Below, one piece after another: positions 47,677 to 60,299 of a stretch of 64,000 bases of DNA. Below the pieces are notes generated by a model. That model ran no database searches, had not been told where the DNA came from, and saw only the letters and a program-made list of their open reading frames with translations. Location: contig NC_091051.1 of assembly GCF_963966145.1 (NCBI RefSeq), positions 15,190,001 to 15,254,000 of the forward strand, in the 5' to 3' direction. Position 1 is the first letter of the stretch. Each line of letters begins with the position of its first letter. The position numbers were made by a program, and so were the translations under genes. Source of the stretch: Tenebrio molitor. Lineage: Eukaryota; Arthropoda; Insecta; Coleoptera; Tenebrionidae.

Positions 47677-50600
47677 ATGGAGCTGCTCAAGGTAATCCCA
47701 GATAACAATTTTTTTTATAGTCCCACACGCCGATTTTCCTACGCTAAAAAGGAAAGTCGACCGGATTTTTTCGAAAAATGTTTTGACGCCCGTAGCGGTT
47801 TCTGGAGTTATCGAGAGTGTGCAGGCGGTGCGTTCTCGATGCGGCAATTAATTGATATCGAAGCCGCAATTATTTCTTTAATCTTGAAAGGAAGCGTGAC
47901 AATGATGATAATTTAATTGAAGAATATGATCGGAAGTTGTAATCTGTATCTCTCAACTTTGATAGGCGTGCATTTACATTCAATTACAAACAATGCAATT
48001 AAGTGTCGCCACCGAAGAAGGAAAATCAAGTGCATTGTGAATAAAATGATTGTAATGTTAATTGTGTGAATTGTCAAAATAGGACAGTAGAATGCACACA
48101 TTCAGAGATGATAGAAATGTGCAAGCATTTTTATTGCAGACAATTATTTACCTTGGACTGTATATTTTTGGTTTTTATCTGTAAAGGAAATAAGCAATAA
48201 AAATAAAACAAAAATTAAAAAAAACGGGACGGACAAATTGACGTTTACTTTGTATGCAGTTAGTAAATAGGAAAGTCTTTCTTCTAACGATTATAAAAAA
48301 TTGCAAATTTTTAGAGCTGCTCCAGTTTTCTTCGGTGCAAAATAATCTTTCCTTGACGCAAAGCTCGGATATTTGCATATTCTAGATTTATTGCACTTAT
48401 TTTATGTGCGTTGTATTGAACAAAACGAGGCTAACACACAGTTTTTGCATATCTAAATAACACTTGTAGTCCATGTATAGAGGAAACGATTCTTAAAAGG
48501 ACACCCTACATAGATCAGATTAAAAAATTAAATCTGTTGAAATACTTCCTGCATACTTTAATTTTGTTGTATTGTCGCTTTTGCATTATTTAAGAAATCA
48601 AACGGAATTTTATTGTCAAATAATTAGTGAGTATGTTTTATTATTAGCAAATAATCAGTAGCAATATCCTGAGTGCACGTCAAGTGTATAGACCACAATT
48701 ATCGACAGTTTGATTGTTTGATATGCAAGGGAAATATTTTGGTAGACTAAAAATTAAGACTCAGAAAAGTACGTTTCTGAATACGAAAATACATTACATT
48801 GTTAATATTTTTTCTGTAATTTGTCGGCTTGTTTTAAAAATTTTAGTTCAATCAGAACATTCCCCGATTTGAATTTCAGTCAATAACAAGCTCTTGACAA
48901 CAAATATTCATGAACTAGTGCACAAATTATCGCTGAAATTTGCTCATCATTGGTTAAAATTCAAATGCAGCAAATTGTCCGCTTTGGTGGTACGATTATC
49001 ATCGACGATATCTACGAGTAAAACCGGATTGCAGATTAACCGAGCGGGAGGGACGAGTTGAACGTGCTGCTCCGGTTTCACGAGTCATATCATGGAGTAT
49101 TAGTCATATCACAAATGAGGAACATTTAAACTGTCTTTGCTTTTTGATAACTGAATTTTTGCTTCTTTATATCAGCGGCGTCCCCTCAACGATTAGTACA
49201 CCTTTTTTAGATTAGCTTTCAACCACGTTGGAAAGAGATCATGTGACCCAAGAATTACATTCTCTAGAAAAAATAATCTTCATTTCTCCATACAAATGTA
49301 TCGTGCGTTCAAATGAACACCATTTGGAACAGTGTAAAGTTTGGATTTCCCGCCGTTTGACACGAATTATATTTGTTTATGTTTAATCGGTACTTAATTG
49401 AATATTCTATTTTTAATGTAAATCATTGCAAAGAAAAAAAAACAAAAAGATTTTTTGTTTATAAATTTTAGGTTAGCTGTCAACATGCTCTAATTACAAA
49501 TGTCAATTTACACTTTAAAAAAGCAAAACAAATGATGGTTTCCACTTTCCAACGCCTTCCCAATGCAGAATTTCATTTGAACGCCCGATACAGCTTTTCT
49601 ACATTTTCAGAAATATAAATTCCAAATTTTCAGAATACATAATTTTCTTTTCATTTTCTTCACTCATTTCTTTTTAACTGTAACATTTGGTTTTGTAAAA
49701 CCATGTGACAAACCTTGAGCATAGAATTGCTGTGTCATTTCGTAACAAAACTGTAACCTAGAGAATACAACGTTTCTGCAATGGCCTTATTTAGTCTACC
49801 AAGCCGGCAAACCTAAGAAAATTCCTCAGTTACTGCTCCAGTATGAATTTTCCAAAAGATCAAAATTTTTAAATATATGTTAATTTGAGCATCTTAATTA
49901 ACTGTACTACATACAGTGCGTTCGTAAAGATCGGAATAAATTCAATAAAACTGTAAGTATTAATTTCTGAGAAAAATCCTCGAAGAGGTCAACTTTATTT
50001 TTTAAAAACGCATATTCTTCAGTACTTTTCTTATGTTAACAACTTTTCATCTCTTAAGTATGACGTCATCAATATTTTTTTTAAATCACAACCCCCACTT
50101 TTTTCTTCTTTTTCTGATAGACCTTCGCACTACCTAAATGATGAGCAAAAAAATTGGTACGTTACATAACAATTTTTTTGAGAAAATGTTTGTCTATGGG
50201 TTTAGTTAAAATCGAACGTTTATTTTAATAGAACAAACAATTTAGAACATTTGCGGCAGAGAATTCGCGCTGAAATGGAACAAATAAGCCCTGACATTAT
50301 TGAGCGCAGTGTACAAAGTGTCGGTAAGTGCTAAATGGTTGGCGGGAGGCAGTTTCAACATTGCGTTGAATTAAATTAAATTTTTGAAGTAAAATTTGTC
50401 ATTTTCTCAAAAAAATTGTTAATTAAGGTATGATTTTTTTTTCATTCATCGTTTAGGTAGTGGGAAGGCCTATCAGAAAAAGATGAAAAAAGTGGGGGTT
50501 GTCATTTGAAAAAAATCTGTCAACACAAGTAAAGTATTGAAGAATATGTACTTTCTAAAAACAAAGTTGACCTCTTCGAGGATTTTTCTCAGAAATTAAT

Positions 50601-53600
50601 ACTTACAGTTTTATTGAATTTATTCCGAAATTTACGAACACACTGTATATTGTTGCAATAACGCTAATTATCATTATTGTTGTGCATCTTATGAACCAAG
50701 ACCTTGCAAAAGTCCACGTCAGTTTTTTTGTAAATCCAAGACTGGTTAATTGTTCTTTATCGTTGTTGCAACCTTCTGATCCGAGCGTCGTTAAACACAT
50801 CGCTAAACCTGAATGCAGAAAACTGGAGGTTTTTAAGAGTCTTTACGGTGTGTAATCGTTCGTAAAATTTGCGGGTCTTCGTCAAGACATTAGCCTTTCA
50901 GCTCTCTATACCACTATAATATACAGATGGCCCATTATAAGCCTGTAAGTATTACACTATCAAAATTTGACGCGCTCGCAGAAGCTATTATTTTCCTGTG
51001 TATAAAACGTTAGTGCTAAATCATTAAAAACGGAGCCGAATTAAGGTCAGGTGGTTCTATTCTCTGTCTGGGTTACCCATATTCGAACCAAATTATTAAA
51101 ATCGCCAATAAATTATCTTCTCTCGAGAGCAGCACCGCTATCATTAGCATTGTATTTCGTATCAATCCCGTAAATTAGCATTCAGATTATGCACGTTGAT
51201 TAGAATCGCTTCACGTTGCTTAGTCACATTCCGCACTTTTATCTTTCTCTTCGCGTTATATAAAATCCGTTTCGGTGAGTTCAAGGTACACTTTGAAAAA
51301 GCGAAGCAAACACAACATGTTCCCACATGTGACGTGGTGAATTCTTTGCTCCAAATCCAATGTAGGTTGGTATTAATGGTTGATAATTTAATCGGTCCAC
51401 GGCAGATACCTACAAAATTTATCAGCACGCACTTGGTAATAATTGCATTGTTAGAAAAATCGTCGAATTTGTGCGACCCAATTTTTTCCGAATTTTACTT
51501 TCTCATTAAGATTCTCGTTGCATTTTCTGTGGCGCACGATTTTTATATTCATGTCGCCAAAACACGACGGAAGCTTCTTTAACCCTTAGTCAAACAACTC
51601 CAGCTAATTGCGAATTCCTTAACGCACGTATTGACACAATAATTGCTATTCTCGGAACCCCTTCAATTTAAGCAAACACCGCTAGTACAATGCCAACTGT
51701 AAAATTTCTCCTCAAGATTGTTTTAAAATAGTTGCTCGCAACGCAATTAAAAAAACCGATGTACAGGTGAAAGTAGGTGATGAGACGAAGTTATTGACTC
51801 CGAAGACTTTCTTCCACCTATACACCGGAGATGACTTATATCTCCACATTGTTACGTGTTACGTTACGACACACTTCCTATCCACAGGTGCTCCTGCTGT
51901 TGTCCGTCAGCGCGACGATGAGGGCTGCGGAACCGGAGAAGCCACCCCCGACAATCACCAGAACAGAAATCAAAGTCTCCAGGAGTCTGAACCCCGAAGA
52001 CATGCAAACGTTGAACGTGATGACCAAAGACGGGAATGTGGCGCAGCTCATCGTGAAGAGACGCGACAGAAAAACTGAAACCGCCAGCGAGGATGCCAAC
52101 AGAAAAAGTGGTCAGTTCTCGAGGGCAATTTACACGAACTGGATCCCAGTCTCGTCGTTTTATTACCACCCCAATATCATCAGACTGGATACGATCGCGT
52201 TGGTGAGGAACTCCACACAAGAGAAGAGGCCGAATGTCGTCGACAGTGACAGGTAAGTGGTCTCAGATTTGTTAGTTGCAAAACTGAGAGCACCGTTACA
52301 GAATTCCTAACGTGCCAAAACCCGTCACCATCCGATCTGGGGACATCTACGTCAAAGGTAACGACAAGAAGAGGGCCAGATCTGTCGTGCAGGTGGACCA
52401 AGATGGTATCCCTGTCATCCACGGGGTCCGAGTTCCTGATGATGAGTCCGATCGACAAACGTGGAGAAACGCTCGAGTCATCAATGGCGAGTTGGTGCCT
52501 TACGAAGAAGGCTACAAGCCACCAGCGGCTGTTCCTATTGGCCAACTGATCTACGCTAATCAGGCCAAGGATGATCAAGACTTGAGAAGCATCGGACCTT
52601 TCACGAAGCAAGACAATTACAAGAGCGAGGAGATGCAGAGCAGTTCGTTTGGTCCTTTCACAGTCAAGGATAATCTGCCGGGTGAGAAACCCAAACAAAA
52701 CGAGGACTACGTGAGGTTCAACAGCCAATCCGGAATCGGTCCTTTTACCAAAGCTGACAACGCTAAAATCACAAACTCGAAGCTGATTGATTACATCAAA
52801 GAAATCAATGCCAAGGAAAGTAAGAGAGATTATTTCGCGAGGAGGCGGTACAGGTCGTACGATGAAAATACACAAATGCAGAGGAGGATGTTGCAATATC
52901 CTGGACAACCTTCGTATCCTAATTCGTTGTTGTACACACCTTCCAGTGCGAAATTGAGTCCTGTCACGTTTAACGAAGGAGTGAGGACTCCTGTCTTGCA
53001 ATACGCTCACCCAGAGCTGGGAGTCCAACCGGCTAAGGCCACCCCCGAAGAAGACGAGATGGTGCAGTACAAGGACAACCAGTACGAAGTGGACAGTGGG
53101 CGTCAGTCGCAGTACTACGACAACAACAACGTCAACAGTGTGGACTACTACAGAAAAGACGTGACCAACTACCCCTACAACACCTACTACATCAAGCCCA
53201 AACCTGAGCAACCCTTCTGGATCCGGATCACGGAAAGCATCAAAGACAACGTCCAGAACGGGTTCGCTAGGATGCAACAGCTAACCCGTCCCGTGTTCGA
53301 GCCTTTGGTCGAAGCCACCCACAAAATCTCGCACAACTTGGGCTTCTCCAAAGAACCCCACGCCCAAGACAAAGTCGGTTTGATCGCTCCGATGGGCAGT
53401 TCCGTTATTTTACCGGCTTTGGGGTTGGTGGCTGGGGGTGCAGCTTTGGGTCTAGGTGCCGCCGCGGTCGGCCGCTTCTTGAACCCCAACGACATGAGGA
53501 GCTTCCGCGGTGTTAACCCCAACGATATCGTCGTGATAATGGAAGAACCCCCGACGCAAGAGCAAGAGGAGCACAAGAGGTTCAGGAGGAACGTCGAGGA

Positions 53601-54593
53601 CGAGTTTTACATGCAGCAGTTGGTGGCGAACGTGGAGAAGGACAAGAGCTTCAACCACCTCTCAGCGCCTCACTTTTGGTCGGACACCCCTTGCGCCAAG
53701 CGCCTGTTCTGCGACGTCATGACTCGGCAAAACGACGACGAAGTGGTCTTGATGGAGAAGAAAATGGACAGTTTGATGGCATCGTAAGTATTGTTGTTAG
53801 TTACGCAACGTGCTCGCTGTTCCAATGCACTTGAGATTTGAATCCGGCGCAGAAGCGGCGCGTGTAGAAAGTAGTTTTTTTTTGTGTTTGGTTTCATTGA
53901 GGAGTCATGGTTAAACGCCGGTAAGTAGGACGGAGAAAGCTCCCGTCTTCATCTCGTAGTTCTCACCACACCCAAGTAATCTTCGATAATCAGAACAAAT
54001 CACTGTTAGGCACCTTAGGGCACCACCGGACAATTGTTTGCCTTAAGGAAACACGTGACGGGGGCCCTCGGGCGCAGGAAATGTAACACCCAACAATGAT
54101 TTATTCATAATGAGTCGCGCCCCAGGCCTCGACAATGCATTAATCAACGTTAGAAACGCACAAAGATCTTCTTATGTAAGTCCTTGTTGGGCATTTCCAC
54201 CACAATCGAACAATGAAATCACTTACATAACCTACAAAATGTGTCAATAATCACGGCATTAATTGTAAAGTGAAGGCTAAATTGTTGCATTCTTGCCAAA
54301 GATGAGTCCGGACTGGAATGCCGATTAGCCTCGAGCTGAAAGTGGTTACTTTCACTCCGACCCAGACAATAAGGAGCCGACTAGTTCGACCCAAACGTTA
54401 TGCCATCTCTTATACGATAATGACCCTACAATTGTCTCACTCCTCTACTTCTTTTTCCTGCTTCAGGGTGCATCCGGACGTGGCCAATCAAGTCTCGCAC
54501 CACCTCCAAGAAGTGATGGACGCCGTGAAGATGCGCGACTGTTCGAAATTCTTCTGCGGCAGGAGGTACACTTTTCCGGCACCGGCAGCGTAA
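47677..54593 (+). CDS. Gene B: secreted/membrane protein with C-x5-C / DC-x4-C module (uncharacterised)
   Basis: Exons 47677-47691 (predicted), 51888-52252, 52302-53783 and 54467-54593; 662 residues. The 15-nt first coding exon MELLK is inferred: it joins in phase 0 to VLLLLSVSATMRAAEP to make a signal peptide, across a 4.2-kb intron. The remaining exons are firm. Three GPFTxxDN repeats lie near 225, 244 and 273. A Gly/Ala-rich hydrophobic segment (ILPALGLVAGGAALGLGAAA) lies at about 495-519. A furin-like RFRR is at about 553-556. The tail has C591-x5-C597, 48 residues, then D-C646-x4-C651, as in genes A and C. Its last intron is phase 2 and falls between the two Cys pairs, as in gene A. AATAAA at 55062-55067. 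Function unknown. A 365-residue antisense frame at 52180-53277 is a shadow. Confidence 0.82.
47692..51887 (+). other. Predicted first intron of gene B
   Basis: Begins GTAATCCC after MELLK and ends TATCCACAG. Contents: AT-rich DNA, the TIR element at 49911-50649, and low-AT patches near 49000-49090 and 51050-51600. A 128-residue frame at 51196-51582 has no recognisable domain. If the MELLK exon is wrong, the true first exon must still lie upstream of 51888, because no in-frame ATG before the hydrophobic core fits a signal peptide without including intron sequence. Confidence 0.5.
49911..50649. repeat. About 740-bp TIR element in intron 1 of gene B
   Basis: TACAGTGCGTTCGTAAAGAT at the left and TTTACGAACACACTGTAT at the right are inverted ends. 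The symmetry runs inward for about 100 bp through ACCTCTTCGAGGATTTTTCT and its complement. No transposase frame is intact. Confidence 0.85.
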
Positions 54594-56079
54594 TGACTCG
54601 TCCGAATGATCGCGTCAAACAAAATTGTTGCAATTATGATGTCGGCAAACCATGACAATCGTCCTAAAAATGTTGAAAATATTTATTTTGTTACTGTTAG
54701 TAGTTTCGTTCGAAACATTATATTAATGTTACCTTCAATACTTTGTAGTTTCGAGTTTAGGTAATTTGGAAAGTGTTAACTACAATATGCTGGCGACGCG
54801 GTCGTCTCGCTCTTTTGCCATAATTTTGTTCGTATGGTGTTAAATTTTTTAGTGGTACAGCACGCGCCAAAATCAGTGTTTTCCTAGCAGTTTGCAAGAA
54901 TCGGGGCACTACAAGAGGCTGAGCAGTTATTTCACTTTGCAAACTGTATTGCCCATTTAGAGTTGAAGTGATAATAAATAATTTGTACATAGTCACCAAG
55001 CTTATCTTAATTTATAAATATGTCTATGTTAAGGAGTATTAAAACCTATGTTAACTATTCAAATAAAATTTATAAGCAAATTTGTGACTTTAATTAAACC
55101 CAAAACCTCTCTCATCCTTGTGTAGATATTTTAAGCCCGTGCTAAACGAAGGCAAAATAACCAACTTGCCTTAAATGTTAATGGTTATCAAGAGAATCAA
55201 AGGAATCAGTTTGTTTGGGAAACACTGAAAAATTTCAAATTTGGAGGGCAGTTTTGACGTACCTAAAATGTCAAATTTTGCTGATGCTCTTGGATTTCGA
55301 GAGGAATTTCTTCTTCTCCAACTAAAATGCAAATTTTTCGTTAGCGGCTAAGATCACGCTTATTCATTTCGAAACGCCCGAAATCGCGAAGATGCTGGAC
55401 AACGTTTACAAATATTGGGAAATATTTCTTGAGGAAACTTTTCACCGCAGATTTGCCGTGCTAGTTGCTAGTTCTTGTCAAAATGACTTAAATTTGAATT
55501 AAATGATAACAAAAAAAGTCTACGATGATTTTTTTAACCCTTTTTTCATAAAATTCAGTGACTCCCAAACTTTTTTTGAAAAACTTGTAGCCCCTTTTTC
55601 TTGAAAAATATTAACATTTGTACAAGGTATTATTGGCTCAATCGTTACCAATTGTGGGGGTTCTATCACAGGTTGAAATATCTGCACAACCTTCAAAGTC
55701 ACTCTGTATAAATCAAAATATTTTTCCAATAAAGAAAGTGAACACAAGCCTGCCTACGGTAGATTTATTAAACATATCGGGTAAACAAAACCGTGCTGCT
55801 AGAGAAAGCTCTCCCACAGAAAAATGTTTTGGAAGTTACCAGTACTTACAAGTTCAGTAGTTCTTTGGAGCTGCCATTTTTTATTCACTTATCTTACACC
55901 AACGCTGTATTTCCTATTTACTTCAATATTCTTTTTGTTTTAAAATGTTTTAAAATTTTTAACAAGTTTATCTTCTTAGTTTTCTCCATTACTACTTCGA
56001 ATGTAGAGATAGATTATCTCATTTATGTTAACCCCTTATTGCTACAAGATTTTATAATTCCTTTTTCGTTGATCTTAAA
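54594..56079. other. Intergenic between genes B and C, first part
   Basis: Contains the probable 3' UTR and AATAAA of gene B (to about 55090), then AT-rich DNA with short frames (54757, 55520, 55618, 55793) lacking domains. No gene recognised. Confidence 0.5.
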
Positions 56080-56289
56080 TAACGGGTGACTATTAAAATT
56101 TTCACTTGGAGTTGGCTTTGAACGAGTTTTTATTTTTTCTGTTACTTTAGACACACGCAAGAACGAACGACAAATGTCAGTCAGTACAATTGAAACATAA
56201 CCAAATTAAGTCAGTGTCTAAGGTGCAACGGAAAACAAAGAATGATCCATAGCCAACCCTAAGTGAAAATTTTAATAGTCACCCGTTAT
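56080..56289. repeat. TIR element, AACGGGTGACTATTAAAATT ends
   Basis: AACGGGTGACTATTAAAATT and AATTTTAATAGTCACCCGTT are perfect inverted ends, continuing to AGTTGGCT/AGCCAACC inside. About 210 bp, non-coding. The ends resemble the element at 56990-57252 (GGGTGACT). Confidence 0.88.
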
Positions 56290-56341
56290 TTATTATGTTT
56301 TGAGAAAAAAATACAATTTTTCGTTTGAAAATTTTCACTTA

Positions 56342-56469
56342 TAATATCCCAAGTGCATTGATTATTTCCGGAAATTTTTTCGAATGCATTTCCAAAACGT
56401 ATTAGTACGTTTTGGAAATGCATAAGAATAAAATTTCCGGCTATTAATCAATGCACGAGGGCATATTTG
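56342..56469. repeat. Palindromic element
   Basis: CCAAGTGCATTGATTATTTC and its inverse (TATTAATCAATGCACGAGG) form the ends. The centre GCATTTCCAAAACGTATTAG against GTACGTTTTGGAAATGC is a near-perfect hairpin. It is non-coding. Confidence 0.8.
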
Positions 56470-56989
56470 GTAAGAAAATCGCAACGACACGGACATTATG
56501 CTTCTTAAATTATAAATTTATGACGAAAAAAATCAAGTTGTATAACAGAATTATCCTTGACAACGGAAAAAAATGAGATTTTTAATAAAAAAATGATTTT
56601 GATTGGGTGAAAAAATTTCCAATTATTAATTTCCTGTTGGGTTAGCTAGGTGCAAAAAATTTCCAGGAAATCTCGATATTATAGAAACGACACCGAATTC
56701 TGTTTTTCTATTGGCTATTTTTAAGTGTCATGCGATTTTCAGTAGAACATTCCGAGTGCATGTCATATAAATTTTCAACAATTTCTTAAAAAAATGTAAA
56801 ACTCCCACAAAAATAAATTGCTGATATAGTCCGCTTAATCAATAATCGATTGTACTCGTACCTGCGGATTATTAAGGATGGGTACTCACCACTTTTACGG
56901 CAACCCTCGTTAAGCGGACAATAAATCACTCAAGGAATCAAAAGGTCATTTTAAAATATCCATAGACGGACTTTATGCGAAAATGTTAA

Positions 56990-57252
56990 TACCGGGTGAC
57001 TTTTCATGATTGAAATTATTTTTGTTCGATTGGCAACACATTTACGATTTTATGTTGGTGCACTACTTCACTGTCAAATTCAAATAAGGCAGTTCAAAAG
57101 TCAAAATAAATGAAATTGCTATTATTTATTTCTAGAATCTTAACCTAGAAAGCTAATCAACAGACAACTCTTGGACAAAATGACTAGGCGTACCAATTAT
57201 TCGCGAGTGCCAACCCACTAAATTTGTCTGAATTATTAAAAGTCACCCGGTA
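56990..57252. repeat. TIR element, TACCGGGTGACTTTT ends
   Basis: TACCGGGTGACTTTTCATGA at the left and ATTAAAAGTCACCCGGTA at the right are inverted ends. About 260 bp, no frame. Confidence 0.8.
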
Positions 57253-58730
57253 CACTTTTCTATAATATTTTTCATCTTTTTCTTTCTAAATATTTAATCC
57301 AATCAAATCATGGCCAGATTTGAGTTTCAACTTGTGACAAGCACTTGACAGTGATAATTCATACATCAGTGCAATTATCGATAATTGCACTAGTGCAGGA
57401 ATTATCGACTGTAGAGCTTTTTTATCTTAAAATTTTCTGTTTTCAACGAAAGCTTGTTGCCTAGAAATTTGACGAGAAAAACTGTCGCGAGACGAAGGTC
57501 CAGTTTGACTTTATTAAAAGAGAAAATTATGTAGAGAATAAAAGTGCAAGTGCAATTTGACTAGACAATTTTGTGACGCTGGATTAAAAAACACAAAATC
57601 TTAGTTTTGACACTTTGACACTTCTCCTGCTTGATTATTAAATAGGAAAATATTATCTCATTAACGTTAATTAAGATTTAACAGCAATCTGTTATAAAAT
57701 AAAAAAAAAATTGAAGAAAATTGCGTAATTCCTATCAAACAATTATTAAGAAACTTCTCATTCATTTTTCAATTTCTCTATTGATGGTTATCAAGTTCTG
57801 CCAAATTTTAATTTGTTTTTTTTTTGTCAGTACTGCACGTGCATCTAGCCGGTATCTTCAAAGGAATCTTTTTTACCGTTATTTCTTTTCCATTGGTCTT
57901 ATTTTCTAGGTTACTCATTTAAATTTTCTTACAGCATTTGAATTTGCTGTATGAATATTTATTGAATTTCATTTTCTTTAACCTAATCTTGTGCTATTTA
58001 CTTGCGTCGTTGCATGAGAATCTTTCTCAAAATTAAATTTCCTTCCACAAAAATATTTCTGTTTCTATTTTAATTTAATTGTCTATATTCTTAAAGAGTT
58101 TGTTGGGCAAATAAGAACAATTGAATCGTGATTTACATATTTTATTGGTTGGCCAACATTCAACTTTGATCTCGTTAAGATTAAGTTGCAGAATTAATTA
58201 AAAACAAATTTTGCTACGGGTTTAGAATAAATGCGATGTGGAGATAATACTGTAAATGAACACATCTTTTTTTAATCTGTCACACTCACATCCGCTTCGA
58301 ACATTCTTGTCTTAATCCGGATTTCTGACTAAACCATTCGAACCAATTTAGTGCTATAAAAATCTCTAATTTAAGCAGATTCCCATTTACTTTTGCGAAG
58401 GCAGTTATTTGGCGCCAGCTCGCTTTTTTGTCAACACAACAGTTGTAGAGAGTCGTTTTGAAGTATTTTACATCCGCAAAAACTTTTTCCAGCCGCTTGT
58501 TTACATTCTACAAATCTAAAAATTTGTCCAGGTTGTTGACTCTCGTCATTACGATCGATCAAAAAATTAATGAGGTTGTTAGTGTCGAACGAGATTGCGC
58601 CTGCCAAAATCCGACTGATTTATTTATGTAAATGAGATGCATTAAAACCTATTAATATGACGTTACTGACCTAAAAAATCATATAGACTAGCACTCTCTA
58701 ACGTTAAAACAATCATATATCAATCTAGAA
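57253..58730. other. Intergenic between genes B and C, second part
   Basis: AT-rich DNA. A small hairpin with GTGCAATTATCGATAATTGC lies near 57370-57390. The 62-residue frame at 57721 is hydrophobic only because of poly-T runs. A minus-strand AATAAA at 58619-58624 fits gene C. No gene recognised. Confidence 0.5.
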
Positions 58731-59456
58731 TCATTGTTTATCGTTTGAACCACATACAAATCTAGCGCAATCACCTCCTGCTAAACCGACGTCAGCCGCC
58801 TGCTCCACTTCCTGCAACACGTATTCGTAGCTCCTGTCAGGATCGACCGAGAGCATCTTCGTCGCTTTTAGCAGCATGTCACCTGCTGAGACGTACTTCT
58901 TGGCTTGTTGCGGCTGCTGGCACGCCACATTTTGCAAACACCCGTTATCACCAGGTGAACCTAAAAACAAAACGATCGAGAATCATTTTACAATTTTTTA
59001 TACAATTCCACTTATTCACTTAAATCATTAAATAATTTAGCCAACGTTACCGGTCAGGTAGCTCAAAAAGAGCAGGACTTCGTCCTCGGTGAGAATTTGT
59101 TCTTCGCCGTCGTTGCTTCGGGCGAGTCCACCCTTCCAGGTACCCGTCCCTAGCGATCCTGCGGCGAAAATCAGAGCTTTCAGCAGGACTAAAACCAGCA
59201 GGTTGGTCAAGTTGAGCGAGACCACTTGCGAACCACCGGCTGCGGTGGTGCCGTAGCCACGCGACATCAGACTTCCTGCGATGTTGCTCAGGAAGCTTTT
59301 AGCGTCCAAACCCCTGAAATTCAGAATTGAAAGGTGTCTGAAATGTGAATTTGTGGCTCACCTGGCGATGTCGTTTTCGCTTTCGACGGCCGCACCTGAG
59401 GTGATTTTCAGGAAAACTCCTGAGCAGAGGATCAGGACGACGATCTTGTAGTTCAT
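58731..59456 (-). CDS. Gene C: small secreted/membrane protein with C-x5-C / DC-x4-C module (uncharacterised)
   Basis: Exons 59362-59456, 59051-59313 and 58731-58960; 588 nt, 195 residues. Signal peptide MNYKIVVLILCSGVFLKITS, then a short polar part and a hydrophobic segment at 65-84 (LNLTNLLVLVLLKALIFAAG). The tail has C127-x5-C133, 50 residues, then D-C184-x4-C189, with QEVEQAADVGLAGGDCARF next to the second pair, similar to QEVMDAVKMRDCSKF of gene B. It is shorter than A and B because it lacks their long polar N-terminal regions. Orientation is opposite to A and B. It has no intron between the Cys pairs; the nearest intron lies just before the first pair. Function unknown. Confidence 0.88.
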
Positions 59457-59510
59457 GTTTGCTGCTGGGGATCCGGCTGACGAGTGCGGAGTAAATATAT
59501 TATTTATTTG

Positions 59511-59518
59511 TTTATATA
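59511..59518 (-). promoter_or_regulatory. TATA-like box upstream of gene C
   Basis: TATATAAA on the minus strand, 55-62 bp before the gene C ATG, with a CGTCAG initiator-like sequence about 40 nt downstream, slightly farther than the usual 30. A weak call. Confidence 0.35.
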
Positions 59519-60299
59519 ACCACAACTGCAATTTTGTTATAGAAATCTCGGTGTCATTCTATTGTTGTTTGTCAAACGCTATTGTTTATGCTCCATGTCT
59601 TGAACAAACTGTCTTGTTTTATACACTTACCGTAGAAATCGTTAGAAAATGTCTTTCCATTTTTTTGCGCATTGTTTCCATGTTTGTTTTAAGTATTGTT
59701 TTGATGGAAATCGTTTGCGGTGATATTCTTACGTAAGTGTTCAAGCTCTTCCGTTTTGAATAAAAAACCTGAGGAAATGCTCCGCTAGACGAAAACAATT
59801 CTTGTAAATTATGAAGACAAAGAAAAAAGTAAAAATATTCGTGAAAAGAAATTACTTTAATTGTTATTGCGAGATCAAACGATTTTGCTGTCTGTTATGT
59901 AAATCCAGTTGTAACATGCGTGTTAGCTTTAGAAGTATCTCACTGTGATTATTTAATTACAAGCAATTTTTTGTTGGTCTGACCTACACTTTTAAATCGT
60001 GGTTCGTATCATCACATTTAAAAATTATCTTCAACGATATTGATTTGACAGCTAAATGAAGTTAAACTAGGTCGGACCTCACACAGTAAGGGACACGCTT
60101 TAACCCATGGTTACCAAATTTATTCTCAGCTATAATACAAAGCGTCTCTGAAAGAACGTATATCAAGAGTCCTGTGGAATTGCGCGGCTCTATAATTTTA
60201 TTGTGTCAAACTATGTCGAGCCGTCAAAGCTGTCAAATCAGATGTCAACAGTCAAATGTAAAATTATTAAATCTTAGCGTCAGTTGTGAATTCGACGTC
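59519..60299. other. Intergenic upstream of gene C
   Basis: AT-rich. The plus-strand 93-residue frame at 59455 overlaps the gene C 5' end antisense and has no domain. Nothing else recognised. Confidence 0.5.

Noticed and set aside
52180..53277. 365-residue minus-strand open frame
   Set aside because: It is exactly antisense to the firm coding exon of gene B, is Val/Arg-rich as expected of a shadow frame, and has no domain.
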